Of a stretch of DNA of 64,000 nt, positions 10,096 to 22,200 are shown piece by piece. Under the pieces are notes generated by a model. The model had not been told where the DNA came from, did not search any database, and saw only the letters and a list, made by a program, of their open reading frames with translations. Origin of the DNA: Euglena gracilis (Eukaryota > Euglenida > Euglenophyceae > Euglenales); NCBI GenBank assembly GCA_039621445.1, contig CP154956.1, positions 981,653 to 1,045,652 of the forward strand. The letters are read 5' to 3'. Made by a program: the position numbers and the translations under genes. The first letter of the stretch is position 1; the number at the start of each line of letters is the position of its first letter.

Positions 10096-10334
10096 GCTTG
10101 CGCAAAGCCCAGCAAGGCTTGCGCATCCCCTTGTGGGTTGCCTGTTGGCCCCCTCAACCTGCCCCCTCCTTTACCTTCCCTTGGCTTGCTCAAAATGGGC
10201 TGTGGGGCCCCCTTGGGGGCCAGTGGGGCCTCAAAATGCCCTTGGGGGCCTTGGAGCCCCTTCGCGGCTCTTCGTGGCCCCTTTGGGCCCCCTTGGGACC
10301 CCTCCTTCGGGCGGGCACCCTCGGACCGCGCACA
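10000..10334. other. Junction region between elements A and P
   Basis: This stretch is G/C-rich (10,140-10,330), with a run of short GGCCCC/GGGGCC-type repeats. It also has an inverted repeat of TGCGCAA/TTGCGCA words (10,045-10,130) and the near-palindrome GCGCAATTCTTAATGAATTGCGC. Similarity to element M stops at about 10,335, so this is not the P leader as known from M. No LTR or target duplication for the left end of P is visible. Confidence 0.4.
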
Positions 10335-10344
10335 GAGTGCAAAC

Positions 10345-11697
10345 CGGTGGAAACACCGTGTTTTTTCCACCCCCCCCCCTCAATTTCCACCCCCCACACC
10401 ATTTCACGCATTGCCGGGATTACCCGCGGAAACTGCGGTTTTCCCTGCTTTGCCACGGAACCCAGATATGCGTCTGGTGGTGCCGGAAATCTCTGGTGCC
10501 GTTTCCATTGTGCTGGACTATGAGGAAGATTTGAGGGATAACCTCACCCCCGGTGATGTTTACCGAATTCTCGGTCACCTCCAAGCTGATCAGCCGCTGA
10601 ACAAGCACATTTTGCATGTCCACCAATGTGTTGCGGAGTGCGCAACCATGCTCAATAAGGTTTTGGAGTTTGATGAGGACAATCAAAGGGTTGTCAACAC
10701 CAAACTGTAATAGTGCTGGAATTATTCGCAGGAAATCGGTAAATATTGCCAACACAATTTTGAAAATGCGGGGAAAGACCTTCAGCATTTTCGGGAAAGT
10801 GTTGACAGCACTTTGCGCATCCAACTTCCCCAGAACTTCCAACAAATCAGTGAAACACTGCATGAAGCGGAAACGCGGAATGATTCCAAGCTTCGGCATG
10901 TGCAAGATGGTATGAGCCATCTTTTTGCCAAAGTGGAATCATGTTCAACCATGCTACTGCAATTGCAGCAGCAGTTACAAGCGCAAAATTCCACCCCCAA
11001 AATGCCGGAAATCGGTAACTTTGTTGCGGTTGAGAATCTTGCCACACTTTCCACTTCTTTCCAGGAAGCCAAACACCGCATTTTGCATCTTTGCTCGGAA
11101 ATCGAGCATTTGAAGCAAATTCAAGCGAAAGTGCAAGAAAATGTTGTTCCCCGTACGTAAATCCAGCTTTTGTAGGAACGAATTTTACACTTGGAGCAAA
11201 AATCCTGCCATTGTGCCGCAAATCAGGATGCATTAACCACCCTGCACGCGAAAATCGCGGATTGCGCACAACGGCTGGATTTCGCGCAACAACAAATGCA
11301 AACGGACATTGGCGGTATTAATGCCACCGTTGTCGGTTTGCAGGAGCACGTTTCCGCACTTTCCAAGCGAATTCCCAACATTAGTGGTGTTCAAGCCGCT
11401 ATTGGGGAATTACAAACCCGATGCACCTTGTTGTCCACCACAGTAGCAGAAATTCGCGCACTACCCAATGTTTCGCGCGCTCGGATATCCGAGTCACCGG
11501 AATTTCGCTCATTTTATAACAAAGTGCTTGGTGACAACAAGGAAACCTTGCAAGCATTTTGCAGGAGTTTGATTCAACTTGAGGAATCTGTGAATCGGAA
11601 TGCCCGATCACTGCAAGATGAGGTTTCACGGTTGGATGGACGAATTTCTGCGTTGTTGGAAAAGCCAACCGCGGAAAATTCGCGCACCACCGCGTAA
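10345..11697 (+). pseudogene. Element P Gag N-terminal coiled-coil region
   Basis: Plus-strand frames 10003-10710, 10813-11160 and 11191-11697 together encode the N-terminal Gag matched in M. It reads PGLPAETAVFPALPRNPDM, NLTPGDVYRILGHLQADQP, a long helical stretch (FQQISETLHEAETRNDSK, LAKVESC-type) and a heptad-rich part (HAKIADCAQRLDFAQQQ ... SLIQLEESVNRNARSLQDEV). Frames change at about 10,710 and 11,160, with in-frame stops. No enzymatic motif is present. The long coiled coil suggests a Gag assembly domain, as in element A. Confidence 0.65.
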
Positions 11698-11874
11698 ACC
11701 CCCACGAATTCACCCCACCAATTACAAATTGTCTCAAATGCAGTAAAAGTGCTTGCGGGTCAACTCCGGAATGTGGAGGAGTCCCAAGGACAACTTGTCC
11801 AAGATTAACACTTGGTTTCTGAAAAGTTACCACACTTGGACTATTTTTCCCGTTACCGCTAACGCATTAGGCAT

Positions 11875-12750
11875 TTGGAGACTGAGGTTGACCGAATTTG
11901 CGGCCAACTCCAGTTGGTGGAACATTTGGAAGAAACGGTGCATGACTTGTCCGCGAGATTGGATAAAATGTCCACTCCGGTACCGGTTGTGCCACCACCG
12001 ACCGCGGTAAGCGCTGCGGTTGGTATTCCAAATGTCCCGGAATCGCGTTCTCAAATTACCATTTCTGGAGTAGGAATCCCTACATCCACCGCGAATTTGG
12101 TACAACCACCCGCGAAAATGCGAATTGTACCACCTTTGCTTTTACCCACACCGCAACCCCACTTTTCACAACACATTTCCGATGAGGAAATTGTTCCCCC
12201 GCTCGGAAATTCGAGTCTCCACCAAGAAATTCAACATTCTAACCTTGTACGAGGAATGAGCCAACACCCCACACCTGGTATTGGTCGTGTATCGCATTCG
12301 CGATCATACCAACCACCAACGGGTTCTGGATTACCAGATCACCCATCGGGTTTTCGGCGGGAAACCCGCCCCACCGGGAGAAATTCACCACATTTTTCGC
12401 ATTTCCCGCAGGAAAATCCTGCCACCCCTGCACTTGGTGCGGGAAATCCTGCACGGGATACACATGGAGCGGAAAATCCGCGAAACGCGTTTGGTGTTAA
12501 GAATTTCCCGGACCCAAACCACTGGAATACCACCGAGGGTCAGCAGGTCACTCAGAGAGACTTCAAGGGCACCATTGTAATCGCAAACAAGGTGAAGCCC
12601 CAGTGGGACGGGGATCCAACCACATGGAGACAATTTTTTTGGGACTGGGGGACACACCCAAGACCCGAATCCCGAAGTAGTCAAGATGGAATTCATCGAT
12701 TGCCTACCGAGGGAGGAGCGAGAACGCGCACACAGTTTGGTGATACGTAA
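11875..12750 (+). pseudogene. Element P Gag middle region
   Basis: The 291-codon frame starts METEVDRICGQLQLVEHLEE (coiled coil). It continues with a Pro/Ser/His-rich disordered part and ends with VKPQWDGDPTTWRQFFWDWG, where capsid-type sequence should begin. The counterpart in M is 43152-43943. The frame then shifts: M continues with METIFRDWEYYWALKG in another frame, which shows a shared or element-specific frame change at this point. Confidence 0.65.
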
Positions 12751-12802
12751 TGGCGTATCATTTGATGACCTGGTTCAGTAACACGCTTCAACCAAGTCAA
12801 GT

Positions 12803-13971
12803 TTGGTCACCAGGATTACCCTGGAGAAGAAATGGCGACAATGCGCGCCATCGGATCGCAAATGGAAATCCATTGATCTTTGGTATGCCAAATGGTTAGC
12901 ACTTGCTTCCGAAGTTGATGAACTTAGCGAGAAGCAAATGCGCGAACAATTCGATGCGGTTCTGTTGCATTTCACACCATCCCTCGTGAAGGATATCCAT
13001 CGCGAGGAGTTGGCAGGGCATGAGATGACTCTTGCGCAACGTTGGAATTATGTGTCGAAGCAACTCAAGCTCACACAAGTTTTGGGACAAATACAGTCCG
13101 CTTTTCAAACGCATCCCGTCGCGGGAATCCCTGCGGGTGCGGTTAATGCGTTGCAATAATCAACCACGTCACCAAGATCACCAACCACGGGACCGAAAAC
13201 GCGGAATCAGCGTTCTTCGGACCAAGGCACGGATAAACTGTGCTTTTTGTGCAACAAATCTGGTCACATGTCTCGGGAATTCCCGAATCCCGATGCCCGA
13301 AAGCGTATTGGAAACCCAAGGGGCTCGACCTCCTCACGGGGATCGGGTTCCTCGGCGTTTTCACGTCAATCGGGAGTTTCACGTTCTTCGGAGAACCGCT
13401 TTAGCGGTAGTCGGCCTAAGTCACCATCGCGTGATGGTCAGGAAACCCGTCCTTCTCGCGGTCGGTCACCTGGACCCCTACCCGAAAACGGGATTTCAAT
13501 CGCGACTCTTCACGATCTCGTTCGCGAAGTGGATCATCCTCTTCGCGCGAGTCACCGGGGAAACCCCGGTACACCGGTCATGGTCGACGGGAAACCCGTT
13601 CACCACGACGGCTTGACGGAAGAACGGAATACCGTTCCCCCCGGTAAGCGGAATCCCGCCACGAATCCCGTTGTTCGCTTTGCGGTTCCAAAGACCACCA
13701 CCCATCCAAATGTCCCAGATCTCGTTCCCCCCGGCCAGGCAACGGAAATCGCGGTAAGCGCCGCGATGACCGTGTTTACTCCTCCAACCGGCAAAAAGTC
13801 GGTTTCAAGATTTCTTGTTTGCTGGAGGACACCCCGGCTTCGGGCAGGGAGGGGGATGAGACCACGGACGGGGAATTTAATGAGGCCCGAATGGCGGTGC
13901 GCTCATTGAATTCCATCTATTCCACCAAAAAGTCCGTTGCCGGCTATGCGGCCGGTTCGGACTTGGAGTAG
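12803..13971 (+). pseudogene. Element P Gag capsid and nucleocapsid
   Basis: Capsid-type helices (DLWYAKWLALASEVDELSEK, LHFTPSLVKDIHREELAG) run to a stop at 13,159. The nucleocapsid continues in frame 13247-13909. The first zinc knuckle reads CFLCNKSGHMSREF: its last Cys is Phe here but Cys in M, so the knuckle is damaged. An Arg/Ser-rich region follows. M has the same protein as one 484-codon ORF ending SDLE, whose counterpart here stops at 13,969-13,971. Confidence 0.75.
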
Positions 13972-14016
13972 GGGAGCCCGAGGTCCGAGGGCACGGACCT
14001 CTGGGCTGATGAACAG

Positions 14017-15490
14017 ATGGAGGTAAGACCTGATCAACCTTACCTCCCCTGCCCATCCGCCTTCACGGTCAGTACCCGGAATTATTTTGGGTCCCCTACC
14101 CCCCACTCCACATTTCCGCTCGGAATGCTGAGCAAAGTAGGAAAGGGTTCATGGGAGAGCTGGCATGCAAACGTATTTCCGCCAGACCCTTCACTTTGCG
14201 TACCACCAATGGAATTACTCGTCCAAGCGACATCTGCATTCAAAATTTCTCCACCAAAGTTAAAATTCTCATTGACACTGGTCGTCGCATTGCACTGCTC
14301 TTTCGGTTTGGGTTGATACCGACCCCGCTCTTGGTAAGCGCCAAGAAACCGATCAAAATTACAACCGCGGATAACACCCCCATGTGCGGTGGTGATTTGG
14401 GATGTGTGCTCGAGATACTCTTGCCCAATCATTCCGAAGCATCACTCACACCCTCCACAATTACAACGTTTCACCAATATTTGCGGTTACGAGTCCGTAA
14501 TTAACGGGTCTGACGTAATTTTGGGATACCCATTTTTACGCCAGTACCGATTGGTTGTGGATTGCCACTCCCACGGTTTGCGCAAGGCACCCACCACCGC
14601 ATTGCCACCCAAACCACCATCACCGTTGGCATCCGCCATGATGACCACCACTTTTCCAACACCGTTACCCACAATGGCAACACCGTTATCCACCACACCA
14701 ACAACCGTTTTCCACACCCGGGGTACGGAGAAAGCCTCCCCCCTACCCAATGACACACCTACATGCGTTCCACATGAGGTAGGGCAAGCGAGTAGCGGTA
14801 CCCCCGCCGTTTCAATGGGTCACAAGACGAGAGCCCAAAGGCCAGCAGTACGTACGCTGTCGAGTAGTCGCCGGGCTACACCACCACTCCGTTTCCCACC
14901 AGTTGTGCCGAATCCAGGCACACCTGTACAAGACTCACCGGCTAATGCCATCGACACCCACTTACACGCACACCCGTCACACCATCACAATTCGTACCAA
15001 TGTGTGCACTGCAGGAGAATTTCCACCCAATCGGATTTCGATTGTGGATGTTTAGTTCAAAATCCGACACTAATCGCAATTCCGAAGACGGAATCCACAT
15101 GCTATGATACACTTGGTTGTAGACCGCAATGCGCGGAGATACACCGAGCACTCCAACAACGCAGATTAACCTCGTTGTTTGGAAACGCGAAAAGCGTTAT
15201 GTTTAATCAAATTCCGCATCAAATTCCGCATCAAATTCAGCATGAATTTGATGTGGAATGGGGAAGCCCCCAGCCTGTCCAAACTCCCTTAGGATTAACC
15301 CTTGCGGTAGTGGAAGACATCCCGCATGTTTGTGGATCCATTCATTGTGTTTCTTCACTCCTACTTGGAAATCGGGTGCATGAATACGCGAAACGTGTAT
15401 GGAATGCTTTTAATTTTGGTCAATATCGCATTTTGGAACGATGGTTTTCCAAATTGCGACATTGGCCGAAGCTTTTGATTTGGCATTGTA
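14017..15490 (+). pseudogene. Element P retropepsin-like protease and linker
   Basis: The sequence begins MEVRPDQPYLPCPSAFTVST, as in M. It has the aspartic protease active site in KVKILIDTGRRIALLF (DTG intact; M reads DTGCRIAL), then the second conserved strand with DVILGYPFLRQYRLVVDCHS, typical of Ty3 proteases. A long Pro/Thr-rich linker follows with a Cys-containing segment (CVHCRRISTQSDFDCGCLV). Frame changes at about 14,320-14,500 break it. The M counterpart 40744-41781 is one open frame. Confidence 0.75.
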
Positions 15491-15491
15491 A

Positions 15492-15790
15492 ATAGATGCC
15501 TTTTCATCCAATGCACATGCCCGTTTGCCACGTCATTGGTCACAACACTCCAACGCATTTGATAAATTTTGGGGTGATACGGTGTTATGGACGCACCCTC
15601 CCCCAAAACTTATTGAATGTGCGGTTGAGAGAATTCTGCGGGATGAAGCCCGTGGAGTTGTTCTCATACCCATCATTCCGGAAGCGGAATGGTTCACCCA
15701 ACTGTCGCATGTGTGTTTTTATTGGTGGGATTTACCCACAAATGTACCAATTTTTGAAGATTTTTGTGGTAAAATATTACCACCTCTGAA
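15492..15790 (+). CDS. Element P HPPP module (Dam-like, NPPY tetrad lost)
   Basis: A continuous frame reads IDAFSSNAHARLPRHWS, then NAFDKFWGDTVLWTHPPPKL, then a hydrophobic strand GVVLIPIIPEAEWF and LPTNVPIFEDF. This matches, block for block, the NPPY module of element A (VDAF...DAFKQVWG...LWINPPY...AILVIPRWP), but the catalytic N-P-P-Y is H-P-P-P at about 15,594-15,605. In P the module sits between protease and RT, whereas in A it lies before the methyltransferase and protease. If it descends from an adenine methyltransferase, it should no longer be catalytic and may have a structural or nucleic-acid-binding role. Confidence 0.6.
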
Positions 15791-17390
15791 AGAAATCATT
15801 TTTAGCGTGTGTTTCTTCGATGCATTCGGAATGTCCGAATTCGCGGTGCCGAGGAAGCTCGGTAGCCCCAGGGATAACCTGGTGGTTTCCGCAGTCATCG
15901 AGAGTGCCGGTCAGCATCCTAAGTCAGTCGAATACTGTTCGCGGGTCACCCGCGAATTTCACGGTGTGCTGGAAAATCCAGTATACGCGTGCGACATCGA
16001 CCCCGCGATACGCGGTCCGTTCGGTGTTTGTAAGATCGAGCTTAAGGAAGGAGCTAAACCAATGCACCGGAAATTTTTTCGTTGTTCGGGAGAACGCGAA
16101 CAAGCTCTCAATGAAATGATTGAGAAGCTTTTTCAGCGCAAGTGGATCGTACCCTCGAAAAGCGAGTGGACATCCCAGGCATTTGTTGTTCCCCCAGACC
16201 CCTCAGGTCAGAAGTAATGGAGACTGGTGCTGGATTACCGGTACCAGAACTCCCAAACAAGGGATGATCCCTTCCCGCTCCCCCTGATCGAGGATTTGAT
16301 CACCAAACAATCGGAAAACCGGTTGTGGTCATTTTTCGATCTGGAGGACGGTTTTCACCAAATGCACTTGCACCCTGACTCCCAACCATACACGGCATTC
16401 GTGACATCCAAAGGTGTGTACCAATGGACGGTACTCCCCATGGGTGTTAAGAATGGCCCAGCCATGTTTCAGCGCATGATACAATGGGTGCTACGCGATT
16501 TACCGTTTGCCATTGTGTATATCGATGATGTGCTGGTGGGAACACCACCACCATCCGCAAAATCGAGCGAGGATATCCTCGTCACACACATCCACCATGT
16601 TTGCGCGGTATTGACCGCATTTCAAAAGCATGTGCTTTTCGCGAAAGGCGCGAAAATGCATTTGTTTTGGATACTTATCAAATTTTGCGGCCACATCCTC
16701 AGCAATGGAAGCCGCTCCGAGTAAACTCGAATCCATTAAGAGATGGACCCCTGAGGTAATCAAAACAATTTCTCACCGCAAAGGATTTTTGGGATTAGCC
16801 CAATATTACGCGAAATATATGAGGGACTTCGCGAAAATGGCGGTGCCCCTCACCAAACAGCTCAAAAGTCGGGCTGTTGACAACACCAAAGTCATTTGGG
16901 ATGACCAAATGCGCAAGGCCTGTGAGAAAATCAATGTTTTGCTTTTGGAGAATGTTGTCCTCGAAATCGTGGACCCATACAAACCATACTTACTAGAAGG
17001 CGACAGCAGCGATTACGCTGTTGGCGGAGTTCTTAGCCAGCATAACGCGGCGAATGAGCTCCGACCTGTGGCTTTTTTCAGCAGAAAGTTACAGGGCGAC
17101 GACGGAAAAGGTCAAGTCAAGTGGAGTACACGCGAGAAGGAAACCTACGCAATCGTGCTTATACTCCAGAAATTCCGAAGCTGGAAGAAGCTGGAAGAAG
17201 TCTCGTACAAATCCTCGTCAAGACCGACCATGAGAGTCTCCAACACTGGTACATCGAGGATTTGAACAAGGCCATGTCATCAGTCGGAAGGCGATGCAGA
17301 TGGCATGAGTTCTTGAGTCAATTCAACCTTGTGGTTATTTATACCCCTGGTCACACACAAAAAGTAGCGGATCCGCTCAGTCGGGCCCCT
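15791..17390 (+). pseudogene. Element P reverse transcriptase and RNase H
   Basis: RT starts within frame 15525-16217 (GVCKIELKEGAKPMHRKFF, IEKLFQRKWIVPSKSEWTS). It stops at TAA 16,215-16,217, where M has a Lys codon. It resumes at WRLVLDYRYQNSQT, DLEDGFHQMHLHPDSQPYTA, GVKNGPAMFQRM and the active site FAIVYIDDVLVG. RNase H follows with YLLEGDSSDYAVGGVLSQ, STREKETYAIVL, KTDHESLQHW and KVADPLSR, so all four acidic positions are present. A stop near 16,722 and frame shifts near 17,180-17,265 break the chain. The catalytic residues survive. Confidence 0.85.
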
Positions 17391-18987
17391 TGGTATTACC
17401 CTGGGAAACCGGATGAGGGAGACGCGAGTTTTCACAGAAGTCAGGAAGCTGACGAATACGCACGTCGAAACGACGCTGCGGACAATCTTTTGGATTCTTT
17501 TCCCGTTTCACAACTATTCCTGGTTGCACCAGTGAGCGGAAAGCGCCGACGTGGAAGCACGTCCGGACCCCGGCGTATTACGCGCACTGAGTCCCCTTCC
17601 CCACTGTTCTTTCGCGAATGGGATTATAGTCGTGATCCGGCGCACGACACCATTGTCACCAGACTTCGTAATGGCGAAGTGCTGGACAATTACACTCTTT
17701 CACCTTTACGGTTGGTTTTTCGCAATGAATCGGGTTTCAAATACTGTATCCCCCAGGACCTGGTTGATGATGTGGTTTTGTGCTATCACAACCACGGTCA
17801 CCCTGGGGCCCCCAAACTTCTTTCGTTGGTGGGCCGCAGGTATTGCACAACCCTGAGCGAACAAGAGCTTTACTCACGCTGTTTGCGAATAGCGCAACGG
17901 TGTCAAATTTGTCAAGCGGTAAAACCCCGCAGAGGTACCCCCCCCCCCTGGTACGATGCACTTTTTGCCCGTACCCCCTGACATTTTTACATCCCTCTGC
18001 ATGTATTTTCTGGAATTAGAACCGTGCAAAGGAACGGACGACAAAATTTACGATTACGTCTTTGTTGTCGTCTGCAGGCTGAGTGGGTACATTGTAGCCA
18101 TTCCATGCCAAAAGTCAGGGGTGACTGCCCAAAGTTTGGCCACTATATTTTTGGAGAAATGCATTTGCTTAATGGGTTTACCGAATGAAATCGTGAGTGA
18201 TCAAGACCATTTGATTTCTTCAAGGTTTTTCACCACTTTGTGCGGTTTACTGGGAATCGAGCAGCATGTTTCCATTACATACCGACCCAAAGGCAATGGT
18301 AGAGCCCAGGCAGCCGTGAAATCCGTCGTGAATATGCTTCGCCTTTCACTTGCTGACTCGCGCAGCAACTGGATATCAGTTCTACCATGGTCTTTGTTTT
18401 ATATCAATACCCTACCAGGGTTGGTTTTGCCTCACTCCCCCTATAAATTAGTTTTCGGACGGGACCCTCCGGCCATAGGGGATGTCCCTTCGGAGAGACC
18501 TGCCCGAATGAGTGTCAGTTGCGAGACCTGGTTTGCGGAAGTAGAAAGTCTACGTTCTGCAGTCCAGAAGCGCGTGACTGATGTTCATGCAACCAAACGG
18601 AAATCGTTTTTGCAGAATTTCAAGTCACCTGTGTATAGTCCCGGTGACCGCGTGTGGGTGCGGAATAGCCGTACTCGCATGCAGTCTTCCAAGCTGGACC
18701 CCCTCTGGCTCGGCCCCTGTGAAATCCTAGAAAGACTAGGTACCAGCGGGAGTTACAAGGTTGCATTACCGAATGGTGTTGAGGACGTTCATATGGACGA
18801 CTTCAAGCCATACCTGTCGCCACCGGATGGGAAACCCATCCCGTGTTTGCACTTCAAATCCCGTTCCAGATTACCTGAGACGGACGACTTTGTAGTCGAT
18901 AAAATCATCGATCACAAAAACGTCAAAGGTATACACATTTGGAAGGTCCTCTGGAAAGGGTATGGGCCCGAGGAGGACACTTGGTAA
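17391..18987 (+). pseudogene. Element P integrase with C-terminal chromodomain
   Basis: The HHCC zinc finger is visible (CYHNHGHPGAPKLLS ... CQICQ). The core has VVVCRLSGYIVAIPCQKSG, the second Asp in EIVSDQDHLIS and the Glu region GNGRAQAAVKSVVNM. The first core Asp position reads YFLELEPCKGTDDK. The C-terminal tail SPGDRVWVRNSRTRM precedes a chromodomain, DDFVVDKIIDHKNVKGIHIW, KVLWKGYGPEEDTW, which defines chromoviruses and targets integration to modified histones in known cases. TAA at 18,985-18,987 truncates the chromodomain where M has Glu. A frame change near 17,980 splits zinc finger from core. Confidence 0.85.
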
Positions 18988-19240
18988 CCAGCAACCTGTT
19001 TTGTTGGGTATGTCCAGCAAGATTGGAAGCTGTGGAACAAGAAGCATAACATTGATGTTTCCATGACAAGTTTTTGAGAACGCATGGGAAACCCATGTTG
19101 TTTTCTCTTCATTTTATCATTGATTTCTTGTCATTCTTTCTTTCCGCAGACTTTTTAGCAAATAATACTCAAGCGGTTACCCTTACACTCCTTACAACCA
19201 ACAACCCAAACATCCGACCGTACCGACCCCGGGCGGTATC
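18988..19240 (+). other. Element P pol-ORF3 spacer
   Basis: The remainder of the chromodomain reads through to TGA near 19,077 in the pol frame (GYVQQDWKLWNKKHN-like, matching M). About 150 bp of AT-rich spacer follows, with a pyrimidine-rich stretch (19,095-19,145). No gene is visible in the spacer. Confidence 0.45.
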
Positions 19241-22200
19241 ATGCTGTCTGGTGGAAGGGAGCCAGGCGGAGGACCGCCTTACCACCCCACCACTCACCCC
19301 CAACCTGACCAGTATGCGTACCGATACGGTACGCAGCCACCTGCACGGACTGCGGCTCAGGGAAACCCTGAAGCCAGCAGCAGTAGCAGGATGACCCCGA
19401 TGTCCGCGGAAGCGCGGCCATCTCAGCCATCAGGCACCCGTCGCCTCCCACCGTATGCGGGTGTGATGATCCACCGCACGGCGGAGACGATGAGCCGGGT
19501 TATGCGTATGAGCGCAAACCCGGCACCAGACCACCTCACCCAGGCATTGTGGGATGACCACTGCCGTAAAATTTTGACAATCGCGAATACCCCTCCAGCC
19601 CTGTGGTGTATGTGCGCCCAGGCGACGATGACCGGTCTGGTGTAATACACCGACCCGGACGCGTCAGGATTCGCGGCGGACATTACCATGCGTGACCTGG
19701 GCGTGGAAGTCTCGCCACAGGTAGCACGGCAGGTACCACCAGTTGGCACTTACACCGCACATTTTCGTGCTCACTCCCCCGGATTACCCGAGGAAGAGAC
19801 GGTGGAAGCACCTGTCCGGAGTGAACATCCACGTGTGAAAGAAAGCATTTTTCGATCCCCTGAGCGCATGCCCCGGCGGGATTATCCTGCGCAGGAGCAT
19901 GTGTCTCAGTACACCGTCTCTGGGGATTACCCCCAGGAGGCGCCAATGCCACGGGATCAGTTCGTGTATCCACCTCAACCCCACCCAACCATACCTGACC
20001 CTATCCCACGACGTCCTGCGGAGGGAAACCCTCCCCCGACTTCTGACTCTGCCCGAAGCGCTCGTCCGCGGGAAGCCGCGGCAGCGCCTCGTGCGGCGCC
20101 AGTTCCCCCGGTACGGGAAGAACCCGTTAACCCGTGGACTGGGCGGCCGTTCGAGACTGAGGAGGAGCGTCAGCAGTACGAATGTGCTGTGACAATCCAA
20201 CGACAAATAGCACGTCGTCCTCCTGTTTCTGCCGGCCAGGGATACCCTGCCCGGGTGTAAATGACACGGGAAGAGCGCCAGCAGTATGATGCTGCTGTGT
20301 CGGCTCTCACAGGAGTCCCAGCTCCATCACGATCAAGTCATCCAGCGCGACAGCAGGACGTTGCTGTGGCGGAAGCGCCTCCAGCACGGCTCACAAGCTC
20401 TGCCGCCGGCAAGCGTGACCGCGGCGCGGAAAATCTGACGCCACAGCCACAGCGCCGCTCGCCGATGTCGGAAAATCTGCCCGCGGCGATGAACGTCGAC
20501 GCCGAGGAGGAAGCTCCGCCAGCGCCAGACGTGACGGCAGAACGGGCACGTCGGGAAACCCGACCATCCCCAGTCCCACCGGTTTACTCGAATCGTGGTG
20601 ACGCTGAGCAGCAATTTGCTCGAACGCCAAGCACGGAATCCGTGACGTACCCTGTGTTTACACCAGAAGACCCAGAATACTGGGTTTACTGGGCGACATT
20701 CGAATGGCTGTCCAACACAAAGGGTAAGGGTAAAGGTAAGGGCAAGGGTAAGGAGAAAGGAAAAGGCCAGGAGAAAGATGGAAAAGCTCCACCTGGCAAA
20801 GGCGGAAAAGCCGCTTGGCCAACTCCAGGCAAAGGCGGAAAATCTGCTGGACCCCCAAGAGGCAAGGGCAGAAAAGCCGCCGAACCTTCGAAAACGAAGG
20901 ATTATGACGTTACTGTGGTATTCACCCACCTGCAGGAGATCTGGCCGAAAATCGACGAGGATCTCCAGCAGTTTACAAACGTAAGCAACGTGATCCACCG
21001 ACCACCGGATGCGGTGCTCGAAGTGGTGCAGAATCGTATGTACGATCACTGCAAAAGATTTTTCTACAGTTCCGAACTTCATGCGTTTGAGGGATACCCT
21101 CATTCGGATGAAGTTGTCCTGGACCGGATGTCCGGTTTCTGGGAGCTGTGGTTCTGGTTGGGATACCCCTGCCAGAATTTCGGCATTTTTACCGACCGAA
21201 ACGGTCTGACGTACATCGATTGTATGAATACGGCGAAATATTTGTCGCACAGCTGAACGAAATCTTCACGAACATGTATTCCGTTGGAGCACTGCGATTC
21301 CAGTAGAAGTATTACCCCCTGCCGGAGAAACTCCAGGCCCAGGCCGCGGTAATGTTCACGAGCAACCTCCAGGTATTCTTGGACAGCACGTATGGCATGC
21401 TGTTCGAGGTACTGGACGTGGACCTCGCGTACCCCCAGCGGTACAAACTGGAATGCCAGTTTTGTAAGGAAGTTCACATTGTTGACTTCTGGGGATTCGG
21501 AGAACGCGGAAAACCGCCTCCGACTGCCGAGAATGCCGGCAGCCAGACGACCAGGAGATTCCTCCTGCATCAGTGCCGGAATCCCAATCTTGGAACGCAA
21601 GACCGAAAGGTGCTGAAAATATTTCTGCTGCAGCAGTACTGGCACAGGGTGTGGATTACCTACGTCCTGGAGGTCTACATATGTTTCCTGGAATACATGA
21701 CCACCGATGTGGATGTCCACAGACGGTGGTTACCTCGGGGATACACCGAGGTGGCGCCCAGACCCAATGACCCTGACCAGCGCAGGATGAACCTGCGACC
21801 AGACTGGGAAGAGGCCGAGATCGGTCTCCAGCGAGCACCTGTACACCCAGTTCGGGAATATCCCGATCTGGGAAGATTTCCAGACTTTTTTCGCGGCACA
21901 CGAGGGGAAAGTCCCTCGTTATGCGTTGCCGCTGCCCGCTTTCCTGGAAGAACTAGGAGAGTACGGCGTGACTGAGAATTGTCGACAGCAGTGGGAAGTC
22001 CTCTGCCTGATCGACGACGACGAGCCGCAACCTCCACCCGGAAGCTGGGTGAGAGCGTCGTGGCCCCCCCCATACCACAACTCTGACAGGAGTGAAAGTA
22101 TAAGCTTTTACTGCCTGTCAGATGCACAAGGGTGCTACAGAAGCGGAAAAGACCCGCGTTCTGCAGCACTGCTGCACACAGAGGACTCCCCTCCGGAAGC

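Larger units (their letters stand above)
1..10334 (-). mobile_element. Element A: methyltransferase-carrying Ty3/gypsy-type LTR retrotransposon, 3' end outside window
   Basis: On the minus strand the coding order from high to low coordinates is coiled-coil Gag, Pro/Gly-rich Gag, capsid plus zinc knuckles, NPPY module, C5-methyltransferase fused to retropepsin, RT, RNase H, integrase. RT-RNaseH-integrase order is that of Ty3/gypsy elements. The 3' LTR would lie left of base 1. No 5' LTR is recognisable next to the Gag start; the right limit is set where element P begins. Several in-frame stops, frameshifts and a protease active-site substitution show that this copy is dead. The minus-oriented LTR at 26,279-26,699 may be its displaced 5' LTR if P inserted into the leader, which is inference only. 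Confidence 0.8.

Noticed and set aside
1-10334. An LTR for element A inside 9,700-10,334
   Set aside because: No direct-repeat partner, PBS or terminal inverted repeat could be found there. The link to the LTR at 26,279 remains a hypothesis.
10003-10710. A complete Gag start for element P at 10,003
   Set aside because: The frame is open, but similarity to M begins only near 10,335. The first third is low-complexity G/C-rich sequence probably belonging to the junction.
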